64,000 bases of DNA, taken from the NCBI GenBank assembly GCA_002163135.1, contig MAAN01000009.1, forward strand, positions 1 to 64,000, in the 5' to 3' direction. Shown piece by piece: positions 17,506 to 26,959 of this stretch. Each line of letters opens with the position of its first letter. The stretch's first letter is position 1. The notes under the pieces are model-generated. The model had not been told where the DNA came from. It saw nothing but the letters and a program-made list of their open reading frames with translations, and did no database searches. The stretch is from Alphaproteobacteria bacterium 46_93_T64 (GTDB taxonomy: Bacteria; Pseudomonadota; Alphaproteobacteria; Sneathiellales; Sneathiellaceae). A program made the position numbers and the translations under genes.

Positions 17506-18081
17506 CTAGAAAGGTTCGTTACGAACGACCATTGATGCACTCATAGGGATAACGCCGCTCAAGATCGGAATGATCTGCCCGCTGAGGAAATTCCAATTAT
17601 AGGTGATTGTATACAGAACGATCTCTCCGGGACCACCAAGGCCGGCAGCGCCCATATCATCATCCCAGTCTCCATTACCGTTAATATCATCGAACGGCTC
17701 ACCGTCCGTGAACGAGCCATCACCGTTCTCATCAGAATATGGTTCTGGCATACCGATATCACCAAAACTTGGGTAAATTTTTGAAGAAATATCTGTGGGA
17801 GTTAAATTGACCATACCGAGAGAGGCGCCATTGACGATATCTGCAATAGTTTGCTCACGACTTCCCACGCCAACCTCCAGTCCGGTAAGACCCACACGAG
17901 AGGCATCCCGCAGACCGCCTTCAACCACAGTATTAACGAACATAGCTACACTCAGTTCAATAATACCAAACAAAATCAAGGCGAGAACCGGTGAAATCAA
18001 CGCAAGTTCAACGGCAGTTGTACCGTCCTGATTGCGAATGAATTTCCCTACCACTCGTTTGCGTAGTTTTTGCAGAAGCAT
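17506..18081 (-). CDS. tadE: TadE-like pseudopilin with EF-hand-like calcium loops
   Basis: A 191-residue TadE-family minor pilin. The N terminus carries NQDGTTAVELALISPVLALI, the pilin-like processing and helix segment with its Glu. The periplasmic domain contains DENGDGSFTDGE (117-128), a 12-residue EF-hand-type loop with ligands at positions 1, 3, 5 and 12, closely followed by DINGNGDWDDD. This suggests calcium-dependent folding, an inference. It leads a two-gene leftward operon; a TTAA-N7-TTAA site lies about 46-60 bases upstream. Confidence 0.88.
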   Translation of the reverse strand: MLLQKLRKRVVGKFIRNQDGTTAVELALISPVLALILFGIIELSVAMFVNTVVEGGLRDASRVGLTGLEVGVGSREQTIADIVNGASLGMVNLTPTDISSKIYPSFGDIGMPEPYSDENGDGSFTDGEPFDDINGNGDWDDDMGAAGLGGPGEIVLYTITYNWNFLSGQIIPILSGVIPMSASMVVRNEPF

Positions 18082-18126
18082 CGTAAAATATCCCTAAAAA
18101 CAAGGGTATATCTTATGAAAGAAACA

Positions 18127-18141
18127 TTAAATCGTCGTTAA
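18127..18141. promoter_or_regulatory. Candidate CtrA-binding site upstream of tadE
   Basis: Perfect TTAA-N7-TTAA (spacer ATCGTCG), 46-60 bases upstream of the tadE start, nearly the same distance as the site at cpaB. Confidence 0.6.
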
Positions 18142-18176
18142 GCATTAGGAATAGCTTTATCTAAAATTTTAGGAAA

Positions 18177-19874
18177 TTAGGCCTCTTCTATGCCGCCAAA
18201 TTTCGATTGCCATTCTTCGATCTCGTCATCGCTGATTTTTCTGAATAATACATCAGGTACCGTAAATTCATGACCTGCTTTTAGTACCTGTAATTCGTCG
18301 AGCATCGGGCCATTTATCCACGCCCCTTCATCCAATTCCAAACCAAGAGCCGTCATTAACGTTTTGCTCGCAGTAGGAATAGCTGGCGCACTTAATACGG
18401 CGAACACGCGGATCATGTTAATCGCAAATCGAAGACTTACAGCAGCAGCAGCCGGATCTGTTTTAAAGACTGTCCAAGGGGCGGCATCTGTTAGATACTC
18501 ATTCCCCATGACCCAGATGGCCCGCAGTTCCTGCATGGCTTTGCGGATCTGCAACTCTTCCATATACTTGTTATAGGTCTCAACGCGTTTTTGCATGGCA
18601 TCTGCAACGGCTATTTCACGTTCCCCAATTTCGCCGCCTTCAGGCAAAGCAGTGCTATATTTTGAAGAACAGAACTTCAAAATACGGTTTACGAAGTTGC
18701 CGAGTGTATCAGCAAGATCCTTATTTACCGTTCCAGAGAAACCTTCCCAAGTGAAACTGGCATCGGAGCTTTCCGGTGCGTTGGCGAGCAAATAATAGCG
18801 CCAATAATCGGCAGGCAGCATCTCTATGGCATCTGTCATAAAGATACCGCGTTGCTGGCTAGTGGAGAATTTCCCACCATAGTAATTTAACCAGTTAAAT
18901 CCCTTAATATAGTCAACCATCTTCCAAGGTTCGCGACTACCGATTTGCGTCCCCGGGAAAGTCACCGTATGGAATGGGATATTATCTTTGGCCATAAACT
19001 CAGTGTAATGCACGTCTTTCGCTTCGTACCACCACGATTTCCAGTCGCGATTATCGGGATCTTCGTCCGCCCACTCTTTCGTGGCTGCAATATATTCGAT
19101 GGGAGCATCGAACCAGACGTAATAGACCTTTTCTTCCATGCCTTCGCGGTCGACGGGAACGCCCCATTTCAAATCACGGGTAATTCCGCGATCATGAAGC
19201 CCTTCATCTAACCATTTAAGGGCAATCGATGAAACCAGAAGCGGCCATTCTTTATGTTTATTGACCCATTCCCGAATTTCGTCAGACAATTTTGACTGTA
19301 ATAGGAACAGATGTTTACTTTCACGCACCTCAAGCTTTGTGCTTCCTGATATGGCTGAGCGTGGCTCTACCAAATCTGTAGGGTCAAGTAACCGTGTGCA
19401 ACTCTCGCACTGATCACCGCGCGCTTTATCATAATTACAATGCGGGCATGTTCCCTCTACGTAGCGATCGGGTAAAAACCGGTCATCATCTACAGAGAAA
19501 ATCTGCTTTGTCACACGCTCTTCAATAAAGCCGTTTTCAAGCAACTTTTTACCAAAATGTTGGGTAAGCTCATGATTTTGCGGGGATGAGGATCGACCGA
19601 AATAGTCAAACGAGAGAGAGAAAGCCTCCCCTAATCTGGCCTGTACTTCGTGCTGTTCAGCACAGAACTGAGCAACGTCGAGGCCTGCCGCCCGTGCAGC
19701 AAGTTCCGCTGGAGTTCCATGTTCGTCAGTCGCACAAATGAACAAGACGTCACGCCCTTGCGCACGCAAATATCTGGCATACAAATCAGATGGCAACATG
19801 GACCCGATCAAGTTACCCAAATGTTTAACGCCATTGATGTAGGGTAAAGCCGAGGTGATAAGGTGTCGTGTCAT
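18177..19874 (-). CDS. metG: Methionyl-tRNA synthetase
   Basis: A 565-residue class I aminoacyl-tRNA synthetase charging tRNA-Met. The N-terminal Rossmann fold has the HIGH-type motif KHLGNLIGS and [10 protein letters not shown] zinc knuckle (CPHC ... CESC) follows, then [11 protein letters not shown] and the KMSKS-type loop, here KFSTS. The anticodon-binding helical domain ends the protein; no C-terminal tRNA-binding appendix is present. ATG at 19874 follows AGGAT; the longer frame uses a TTG without a ribosome site. Confidence 0.96.
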   Translation of the reverse strand: MTRHLITSALPYINGVKHLGNLIGSMLPSDLYARYLRAQGRDVLFICATDEHGTPAELAARAAGLDVAQFCAEQHEVQARLGEAFSLSFDYFGRSSSPQNHELTQHFGKKLLENGFIEERVTKQIFSVDDDRFLPDRYVEGTCPHCNYDKARGDQCESCTRLLDPTDLVEPRSAISGSTKLEVRESKHLFLLQSKLSDEIREWVNKHKEWPLLVSSIALKWLDEGLHDRGITRDLKWGVPVDREGMEEKVYYVWFDAPIEYIAATKEWADEDPDNRDWKSWWYEAKDVHYTEFMAKDNIPFHTVTFPGTQIGSREPWKMVDYIKGFNWLNYYGGKFSTSQQRGIFMTDAIEMLPADYWRYYLLANAPESSDASFTWEGFSGTVNKDLADTLGNFVNRILKFCSSKYSTALPEGGEIGEREIAVADAMQKRVETYNKYMEELQIRKAMQELRAIWVMGNEYLTDAAPWTVFKTDPAAAAVSLRFAINMIRVFAVLSAPAIPTASKTLMTALGLELDEGAWINGPMLDELQVLKAGHEFTVPDVLFRKISDDEIEEWQSKFGGIEEA

Positions 19875-19970
19875 CAAACTATCCTGCTGAAAATCAAGCA
19901 AATTGGGTGTTTCCAGATCTTTTACAGGATTATCCAGACCGGCGCAAAATTTCTTTTTGTAGTATCGCCG

Positions 19971-22451
19971 TCATTGATCCTTCAGCACAATTTCCGCAGG
20001 ACACGGATACTCACCATGTGAGAGGACTTGATTGAGTTTATAGTCCGGGAAGTTTTCCGGTATAAAAAGTGTTTTCGGGGCTGAGTTTTTATTTAGGCGT
20101 GCCTCCAGTTCAATGCTCCCTTTCCTCGTTCGAACTGTAATTAAATCTCCATCGTGGATGTTCATTTGAGAAGCATCATCCTTATTCATTTCGACATAGG
20201 GTTGATTTTCAATGCCATGAAGCGTTTTTGAATTCATTGAAACGCCCCCAGAGTGATATCGGTTTTCTCCCGTTATCAATAAGAAAGTACTGTCTTCACC
20301 ATACTGATCTATTCTCACAGTATTTGGTGGCAATTCTGGTCTTTGGGAAACCCAATCTACAGGTATTTCTCTGGTACCATGTCTCTCCGTTTCAGCGTAA
20401 ATATTCCCAACATCCAACGGTCCAATATCCTCGCCAAAAGCACTGGACACGAAATATAGAATATCCAAATTATTTTTAGCATTTTGGAATGGGGTCCTGA
20501 TTTTATGTAATTTCTGAACCAAGCCTTCATTGTTAATAAACGTCCCGCTTTCTTCAGCAAAACTAGCAGAGGGCAGAACAATGTCGGCCATTTCAGTTGT
20601 CGCGGATTGGTGTGAGGCTTGAACCACAAGTGTTCCTACATTCTCCAGCGCTTGTATTGCAATTTCACGATCCGGAAAAAATGATATCGGATCACTGTGT
20701 AGACAATAAAGTAAATCCATCTCCTTCTCAGCGCAGCTTTTCAAAATTTGATGCGTGTTTTTACCTTTGGGTTTTGGAATATCATGACCCCAGATCTCTT
20801 CAAAATAATCTCGACTTTTCTTATCGTCTAGCGAATGCCAGCCGGGTAGTTGATCTGGCAATACTCCCATCTCCCATGCACCCATCTGATTGGCACGATC
20901 GAATAGAAATTGAAACGCGATTTTCTTTCCAAGGCTTTTCAACGTGACAATGTAGGTTTCAAGCCATCTCAACGTATTTCGAGCATTTGGCCCGCGAAAA
21001 ATATCAGATCCAATTAACAATGTGACCGTTTCTGATTTCTCGAGTATGCGTCCCGCTTTTTCTGCAAAGCCATTAACCCCCTCGGCCTCCTGCCCAGTGA
21101 GCCCATTTGTCAGCTTCGCCTCCAATGCCGCGAAAAACACGTTCTCCTCGCCCGGTACGACCCTAAGATAGCCCGCAGCGACTGTGTCCAGCCTAGAAGG
21201 TCGAGCTGATGCTACTAAAAGCCGATCAGCGGCATCGCGCTGACTTAATCTGATCATATATTCACTCACCGGATTACTTTCAGTCACGCCAGATCCCACG
21301 ACAATTATACAATCAGATTTCAAAGTGTCTTCGAGCGGCTCTCTCGTATAAAAATTATCAACTAAATCTATCAAAATTTCGCGACTGGAATGAGCTGCGT
21401 CTCGATCCAATGAAAATCGATTTGAGCTATCTACGGAATTAGTGAAAAATACAGTTCGCATCATCTTCTGAAACAGATACAACACCTCCGAAGTCATTGT
21501 TGCAGAAGCAAGGCCACCAATTCGAGTGCCGTCGGTGCCGGCCGGGAAACGGCTTTTCAATTCGGCAATTGCTTCTTCCCAAGAAACAGAAACTAGCATT
21601 CCCTCTTTGCGGATCATTGGAGTATCAATGCGGTTTTCGGCGTCAATCATATCAACGCCAAAGCGTCCCTTCACGCAAAGGGTTTCACCGTTTACGCCCG
21701 TCTCATACTTTGAACGAACACGGGCCAGTTTACCGTCCCTTACCCCAATTGTAAGTTGACACCCAGTGCCGCACATTCCACATGTCGTATCCGTTTCGAC
21801 AAGGTCCCACGGTCGAGATGTATAGCGGTAGGGTTCACTCATCAAGGCGCCGACGGGGCAAACCTCGATACAGTTGCCGCAATGATCACAACTATTTAGA
21901 CTATTTTCAAAGCCCGTAATTTCACTATCCATACCGCGATCGATTGTCCCAAGAGCAACCGCGCCAACGACTTCTTCACACATCCGGACGCATCGTTGGC
22001 ATTGAATACAACGGTTTGCGTTAAATATAATAACTTTATTGAGAGATAGATCTTTGGATCGAAAGACCCGTTTTTCGTCTCGAAATCTGCTGACACCTGC
22101 ACCGTACTCAAACACCATGTCCTGTAATTCACATTCACCCGCTTTGTCGCAAACAGGGCAATCCAAGGGATGATTTGCGAGCAAAAACTCAAGCATCGTT
22201 TCTCTTGTATCACTGACTAATGCCGTATTGGTTCTGACCACCATATTCTCTGCAACGAGAGTAACACAGGCTGGTGCTAATTTAGGCTGACCTTCTATTT
22301 CCACAAGACACATTCGGCATGAAGCAAGTGGGGTAAGACGTTTTTGATAACAAAATGTGGGAATTTCCGCACCACTTTTTGCAGCAACTTCAAGGAGTAA
22401 GCTACCGAGTTCCGCCTCCACTTCCTGCCCATCAATCGTCAGTTTCACCAT
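19971..22451 (-). CDS. nuoG: NADH-quinone oxidoreductase subunit G, N7-cluster type with MopB C terminus
   Basis: An 826-residue iron-sulphur subunit of the complex I peripheral arm. The N-terminal ferredoxin domain has C34, C45, C48 and C62; then HPLDCPVCDKAGEC for the His-ligated cluster, CIQCQRC and CDHCGNCIEVCP for two 4Fe-4S clusters, and CGMCGTGC with a distant ETLCVKGRFG, the N7 motif. The rest is a molybdopterin-oxidoreductase-like fold ending in a dinucleotide-binding-type domain (NRYHSGGVSM, MNIHDGDLITVRTRKG). The N7 motif and the C-terminal domain are known from E. coli- and Thermus-type enzymes and are not typical of mitochondrial-like NuoG, which is nearer 690 residues. Last gene of the nuo operon; AGGAAGG precedes the ATG. 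Confidence 0.95.
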   Translation of the reverse strand: MVKLTIDGQEVEAELGSLLLEVAAKSGAEIPTFCYQKRLTPLASCRMCLVEIEGQPKLAPACVTLVAENMVVRTNTALVSDTRETMLEFLLANHPLDCPVCDKAGECELQDMVFEYGAGVSRFRDEKRVFRSKDLSLNKVIIFNANRCIQCQRCVRMCEEVVGAVALGTIDRGMDSEITGFENSLNSCDHCGNCIEVCPVGALMSEPYRYTSRPWDLVETDTTCGMCGTGCQLTIGVRDGKLARVRSKYETGVNGETLCVKGRFGVDMIDAENRIDTPMIRKEGMLVSVSWEEAIAELKSRFPAGTDGTRIGGLASATMTSEVLYLFQKMMRTVFFTNSVDSSNRFSLDRDAAHSSREILIDLVDNFYTREPLEDTLKSDCIIVVGSGVTESNPVSEYMIRLSQRDAADRLLVASARPSRLDTVAAGYLRVVPGEENVFFAALEAKLTNGLTGQEAEGVNGFAEKAGRILEKSETVTLLIGSDIFRGPNARNTLRWLETYIVTLKSLGKKIAFQFLFDRANQMGAWEMGVLPDQLPGWHSLDDKKSRDYFEEIWGHDIPKPKGKNTHQILKSCAEKEMDLLYCLHSDPISFFPDREIAIQALENVGTLVVQASHQSATTEMADIVLPSASFAEESGTFINNEGLVQKLHKIRTPFQNAKNNLDILYFVSSAFGEDIGPLDVGNIYAETERHGTREIPVDWVSQRPELPPNTVRIDQYGEDSTFLLITGENRYHSGGVSMNSKTLHGIENQPYVEMNKDDASQMNIHDGDLITVRTRKGSIELEARLNKNSAPKTLFIPENFPDYKLNQVLSHGEYPCPAEIVLKDQ

Positions 22452-22496
22452 GGTACATGTACCTTCCTGATCTTAGGATTTCAGAAGAATTCCCAT

Positions 22497-23759
22497 TTAA
22501 TGAAACGGGCATTTTCCCTGTTCAATATGTTGAACAAATTCTGGTCTAAAATGCTTGAGTGCCGATTGCACAGCCCAAGAAGCACCAACACCCAGCGCAC
22601 AAAATGAGTTCCCAAATATCGTTGGGCAAAGCGTGTCCAGATGTTCGAGATCTTCATGTGTGCCCTCTCCCTCTTCCAACCGTCGAAGGATTTTTGCACA
22701 CCAGTCCAGACCCTCTCGGCAAGGAGTGCATTTCCCGCAAGACTCGTGGTTAAAAAATTCGGTTATTCTTGTGATGACCTCAACCACACATGCGCTGTCA
22801 TCCAAGACAATAACCCCTGCAGATCCAAGCATGCTGCCCGCTGCAGCTAATGATTCAAAATCCAGTTTGGTATCCAACTCACTTTCAGGGAACATTGGCG
22901 CAGACACACCGCCCGGAATAACGGCTTTTATTTTTCCTGAACAGGCTCCGCCGCCAAAGTCCTCGATAAACTCTCGCATTGTTATTCCCATGGGAGCTTC
23001 ATAAAGACCGGGCTTGTTCACTTGACCGCTCAAGCAAAACAGTTTCGGCCCAGGACTACCCTCCGGGCCAATATCACGAAACCAATTTGCACCACGCTCA
23101 ATGATGTGAGGAAGGCAGGCAAATGTTTCCACGTTATTGATAACGGTAGGGCTGTCATAGAGCCCTTTTATTGCCGGAAAGGGGGGCTTTAGTTTTGGTT
23201 GTGCGCGGCGCCCTTCAATGGACTCGAGCAAAGCTGTCTCTTCTCCGCAGATGTAGGCACCTGCCCCTCGGTGGATATACACGTCAAGACTGAAATCGCT
23301 TCCCAGAATATTTTTCCCCAAAAAATGCTTTGCCTGAGCTTCCTCAAGCGCCTTTTCTACTCGCTCAATACAAAGCTCATACTCTCCGCGAATATAGATG
23401 TAGGCCGTGCGGGCACCTATTGCGTAGGCAGCAATAATCATCCCCTCAACCATCATATGAGGATCTTTTTCCATGATGGCCCTGTCTTTAAAAGTTCCAG
23501 GCTCCCCTTCATCTGCATTACAACAAAGATACGGCGGATTTTCTGCATTCTTAGGCACGAAACTCCACTTGAGACCTGTTGGAAAACCTGCTCCACCGCG
23601 ACCTCGAAGATTTGCCTGTTTCACTTGTTCGATCAGTTCATCAGGAGAATATTTTTGGAGCATAGTCGCAAGAGCCTTATATCCACCTGACTCAACATAA
23701 GCTTCCAATGTATGGCTTTGCGGATGATCCATATTCTTAAGGATAATCTTTTCGAACAT
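22497..23759 (-). CDS. nuoF: NADH-quinone oxidoreductase subunit F
   Basis: A 420-residue flavoprotein subunit of complex I that oxidises NADH via FMN. The NADH/FMN-binding motif NLRGRGGAGFPTGLKW lies near residue 50, CNADEGEPGTFKDR follows, RGAGAYICGEETALLESIEG is in the middle, and the N3 cluster ligands appear in ESCGKCTPCREG plus a later Cys in LCPTIFGNSFC. The ATG at 23759 is 3 bases beyond the nuoE stop, with AGGAGAC just upstream. Confidence 0.97.
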   Translation of the reverse strand: MFEKIILKNMDHPQSHTLEAYVESGGYKALATMLQKYSPDELIEQVKQANLRGRGGAGFPTGLKWSFVPKNAENPPYLCCNADEGEPGTFKDRAIMEKDPHMMVEGMIIAAYAIGARTAYIYIRGEYELCIERVEKALEEAQAKHFLGKNILGSDFSLDVYIHRGAGAYICGEETALLESIEGRRAQPKLKPPFPAIKGLYDSPTVINNVETFACLPHIIERGANWFRDIGPEGSPGPKLFCLSGQVNKPGLYEAPMGITMREFIEDFGGGACSGKIKAVIPGGVSAPMFPESELDTKLDFESLAAAGSMLGSAGVIVLDDSACVVEVITRITEFFNHESCGKCTPCREGLDWCAKILRRLEEGEGTHEDLEHLDTLCPTIFGNSFCALGVGASWAVQSALKHFRPEFVQHIEQGKCPFH

Positions 23760-23762
23760 AGA

Positions 23763-24257
23763 TTATGTCTCCTGATCTGAGCTTGATTGTACCATCAATC
23801 TATCTAAAATTTGTTCGACAAATACTTGGTCGAGATTTTCATAATAATCCTGATTGACCATCATCGCAGGGGCTTTGTCACAAGATCCAATGCACTCCAC
23901 TTTCGAAAGTGTAAACTTCCCATCTTCTGTCGTTTCACCCGTTTCGATCTGTAACCGTTCTTCCATATACTGTTTTAGGTGTTCGGCTTTTCCCAGCAAA
24001 CAAGAGACATTGGTACATAACTGAATGTGGTATTTACCTACCGGTTCGGTGTGGTACATGGTGTAGAATGTCGCTAATTCAAACACCCAAATCTCCGGAA
24101 CATCAAGTGTGACTGCCACCGCCCTCAGCACATCAGTTTCAAGGTATTGATATTGCGCTTGTGCTAGATAGAGTGCCGGCATGATTGCGGAACGGGCATT
24201 GGGATAATTGTCAGCGACCTGCCTAATTTCTCCAACCAGCTCTCCTGATAACTCCAT
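23763..24257 (-). CDS. nuoE: NADH-quinone oxidoreductase subunit E
   Basis: A 164-residue thioredoxin-like 2Fe-2S subunit (cluster N1a) of complex I. The four ligands are visible in CTNVSC and CIGSC. The N-terminal helical part contains NARSAIMPALYLAQAQY and WVFELATFYTMYH, both characteristic of the family. GGAGGC lies upstream of the ATG at 24257. It is 16 bases downstream of nuoD. Confidence 0.96.
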   Translation of the reverse strand: MELSGELVGEIRQVADNYPNARSAIMPALYLAQAQYQYLETDVLRAVAVTLDVPEIWVFELATFYTMYHTEPVGKYHIQLCTNVSCLLGKAEHLKQYMEERLQIETGETTEDGKFTLSKVECIGSCDKAPAMMVNQDYYENLDQVFVEQILDRLMVQSSSDQET

Positions 24258-24273
24258 GACAATGATGCCTCCG

Positions 24274-25491
24274 TTATTTATCTACCTCGGCGATAACCGG
24301 ATCGAGACTGCCCAACATGGCAACAACATCCGCTAAATATTTCATATTTGTGGTTCCTGTTTCCAGCGCTTGCAGGTTTACAAAGGAAGGCGCGCGCACT
24401 TTAAAACGGGTCGGTTTTTCAGTCCCATCACTAATCATGTAGAAACCCAATTCTCCCTTTGGCGCTTCAATCGGAACATACACTTCACCTTTGGGCACCT
24501 TGAAACCATAAGCTGACAATTCAAAATGGTGGATGTGTGTTTCCATGGAATGGCTCAGAAGGTCCTTATCCACTGGAAACGCAATGGTAGGAATATCAAC
24601 TTGAAACTTCCCGTCCGGCATTTGTTCGATGCACTGCAGGATCATTCGAACACTCTCCCGCATCTCATCCACGCGGCACATCCAACGGTCATAACAGTCA
24701 CCGTTTTCTCGAAGGATTACATTAAAATCCAACCGATCATAGATCTCGTACGGGCAGTCTCTACGGATATCCCAGTCAACTCCTGATGCCCTGAGATTAG
24801 GACCGCTCAGGCCTATATCTACAGCGTCTTCAGGGCCGACAACGCCTACGTTCTGAGTCCGGCTGAGGAATATTCTGTTTTTTGCGATCAGACGTTCATA
24901 ATCGATTAAACGATTTGGAAGGATTTCGCAAAATTCCAAAATTCGCTTGATTGCCCCTTCAGGTAGATCCTCCCGTACGCCGCCAACACGGCAAAAAGAT
25001 GTATGCATGCGAGCTCCGGATATCATCTCCATAATGTCCATAATCATTTCTCGCTCCCGCATAGTGTAGAGCAAAGTTGTCATGGCCCCGAGATCCATTG
25101 GAAGAGCCCCCACAATAAGAAGATGTCCAGAAATTCTGGCTAATTCCGACATCATCACGCGGATATATTGCGCCCTTTCAGGAGCCTCAATGTCCAACAG
25201 TTTTTCAACGCCCAACACGAATGCCTGATTGCTAGTTGGCGGGCAAACATAATCAAGTCGATCGGTGAGAGGGATAATCTGAGTGTAGGTAAATGTTTCA
25301 GCCAGTTTCTCCGTTCCCCGGTGCAAATATCCGATATTGGGGGAAACACGCTCTACAATCTCACCATCCAGTTCGAGAACAAGTTGCAAGACACCGTGAG
25401 TACTCGGATGTTGAGGACCAAGATTTAGCAGGATTTCTTGAGAACCTAAACGGCCCTTTTCTTTGTCTTTTAGGATGGTAATTTCAGTCAT
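24274..25491 (-). CDS. nuoD: NADH-quinone oxidoreductase subunit D
   Basis: A 405-residue subunit forming the quinone-binding pocket with NuoB. Family signatures include LNLGPQHPSTHGVLQL, IGYLHRGTEKLAE, YTQIIPLTDRLDYVCP and CRVGGVREDLP, ending with DVVAMLGSLDPVIAEVDK. NuoD is separate from NuoC, as in mitochondrial-like and Thermus complexes rather than the fused NuoCD of enterobacteria. GGGGAATAG, containing the nuoC stop codon, forms its ribosome site. Confidence 0.97.
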   Translation of the reverse strand: MTEITILKDKEKGRLGSQEILLNLGPQHPSTHGVLQLVLELDGEIVERVSPNIGYLHRGTEKLAETFTYTQIIPLTDRLDYVCPPTSNQAFVLGVEKLLDIEAPERAQYIRVMMSELARISGHLLIVGALPMDLGAMTTLLYTMREREMIMDIMEMISGARMHTSFCRVGGVREDLPEGAIKRILEFCEILPNRLIDYERLIAKNRIFLSRTQNVGVVGPEDAVDIGLSGPNLRASGVDWDIRRDCPYEIYDRLDFNVILRENGDCYDRWMCRVDEMRESVRMILQCIEQMPDGKFQVDIPTIAFPVDKDLLSHSMETHIHHFELSAYGFKVPKGEVYVPIEAPKGELGFYMISDGTEKPTRFKVRAPSFVNLQALETGTTNMKYLADVVAMLGSLDPVIAEVDK

Positions 25492-25492
25492 T

Positions 25493-26005
25493 CTATTCCC
25501 CGCTCTTTTCTGGGCCGAACGGGTTGTAGATGTCTTTATAGCCGCGAACCGGAAAATCTTTTCTCATGGGGAAACCTTCGAACCCATCCCACATATAAAT
25601 GCGTTGCAGGTTGGGATGGTCGCTAAAGACGATACCATACATGTCGTAGGTCTCGCGTTCATGCCAGTTAGCCGTCCTCCACACACCTGTTACTGTTGGT
25701 AAGGCAGGTGCGATATCTTCGGCTGTGTCTTTCAATCGGCATTTAAGACGCAGGCGATGTTGGAGTGGGATGGAAAACAAGTGGTAAACGACTTCATATC
25801 GATCCTCTTCAGGATGATGATCGACACCGCACAAATCCGATAAGAAATTAAACTGTAATAATGGATCCTCTTTCAGAAAACGGCAAAGATCCACCAAATG
25901 ATCTAGCGTAACAGTAAGGCAATGCATATCAATGCCAGCGCCATCATTGCGAACTCTACCTTCAAACGTTTGAAGAATATGCGAGACAAAGGTGGGTGCT
26001 TCCAT
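25493..26005 (-). CDS. nuoC: NADH-quinone oxidoreductase subunit C
   Basis: A 170-residue subunit of the peripheral arm (30 kDa subunit family). The conserved stretch RETYDMYGIVFSDHPNLQRI is followed by GFEGFPMRKDFPVRGY near the C terminus. The ATG at 26005 lies just past the nuoB stop; a TTG two codons earlier overlaps it and is an alternative. Confidence 0.95.
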   Translation of the reverse strand: MEAPTFVSHILQTFEGRVRNDGAGIDMHCLTVTLDHLVDLCRFLKEDPLLQFNFLSDLCGVDHHPEEDRYEVVYHLFSIPLQHRLRLKCRLKDTAEDIAPALPTVTGVWRTANWHERETYDMYGIVFSDHPNLQRIYMWDGFEGFPMRKDFPVRGYKDIYNPFGPEKSGE

Positions 26006-26007
26006 GC

Positions 26008-26508
26008 TCAATTCTCGGCCTTATTCAAGGGATGTTTCCGAAACACACGTTCCTTTTTTATTTTTTCCTGTAGTGTCAGCAAACCGTGCATTAGAGCTTC
26101 CGGTCTTGGAGGGCATCCCGGAACATGGACATCAACAGGAACGATACGCTCTGATCCTTGAACAACGGCGTAGGTGTTATATACACCGCCAGAGATTGCG
26201 CAGGTTCCCATTGCGATCACCCAACGAGGTTCACTCATCTGGTCATAAAGTCTGCAGATTACCGGTGCGAATTTTTTTGTCACAGTGCCTGCGATAATCA
26301 TCACATCTGATTGTCGTGGCGACGATCTAAATACGACCCCGAACCTGTCCAAATCATAGCGTGAACACCCCGTTGAAATCATCTCTATCGCACAACAAGC
26401 AATACCAAACGTCATTGGCCATAATGAAGATTCCCGGCTCCAATTAATAAGGCTGTCAGCGGTGCTAAAAAGGACTCCATCTGAAAAACTATTTTCTAGT
26501 TTTCCCAT
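26008..26508 (-). CDS. nuoB: NADH-quinone oxidoreductase subunit B
   Basis: A 166-residue subunit carrying cluster N2, the last electron carrier before quinone. The ligands are the tandem Cys in [10 protein letters not shown], the Cys in [10 protein letters not shown] and that in [12 protein letters not shown] choose ATG 26508, preceded by AAGGGAG, which overlaps the end of nuoA by 13 bases; the longer frame has no better signal. Confidence 0.96.
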   Translation of the reverse strand: MGKLENSFSDGVLFSTADSLINWSRESSLWPMTFGIACCAIEMISTGCSRYDLDRFGVVFRSSPRQSDVMIIAGTVTKKFAPVICRLYDQMSEPRWVIAMGTCAISGGVYNTYAVVQGSERIVPVDVHVPGCPPRPEALMHGLLTLQEKIKKERVFRKHPLNKAEN

Positions 26509-26858
26509 TCCAACGCTCCCTTCGCCCATGCGTATGCATAACCAACTAGCAGCAGAAAAATGAACACGAACATTTCCAGATAGCCAATGAAACCAATTTC
26601 AGTGAGGACAACCGCCCAAGGGAACAGGAACATGGCTTCTACATCAAATATAACAAATAAGATGGCCACTACAAAAAACTGAACTCTGAACAAGCCGCTA
26701 GACGCTTCACCTTTGTGGTCGACCCCACATTCATAGGGCCGGTTCTTTTCCGGATATGGATTGGAGGGGCGGATTAGAGATCCCAATGTCAAAATGAACA
26801 GCGCCAAACCTGTGGCAGCTGCAACCATTAAAAAGACAGGCAAATAATCGATAAGCAT
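26496..26858 (-). CDS. nuoA: NADH-quinone oxidoreductase subunit A
   Basis: A 120-residue membrane subunit with three helices. Motifs [14 protein letters not shown] (the conserved loop near the quinone site), [25 protein letters not shown] and the last helix are all present. AAGGAG lies 8 bases before the ATG at 26858. The gap of about 100 bases upstream, after nuoN, is the largest within the N-A-B-C-D-E-F-G stretch, so an internal promoter is possible. Confidence 0.96.
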   Translation of the reverse strand: MLIDYLPVFLMVAAATGLALFILTLGSLIRPSNPYPEKNRPYECGVDHKGEASSGLFRVQFFVVAILFVIFDVEAMFLFPWAVVLTEIGFIGYLEMFVFIFLLLVGYAYAWAKGALEWEN

Positions 26859-26959
26859 AAACACTTCTCCTTAAAATTCTCAGGCATTCTGAGCAATTGG
26901 GACTGTGTTAAGTGCAGAAATCCTTTGACTACACTTCTAGTAACTTAGAGCGGCATTAC

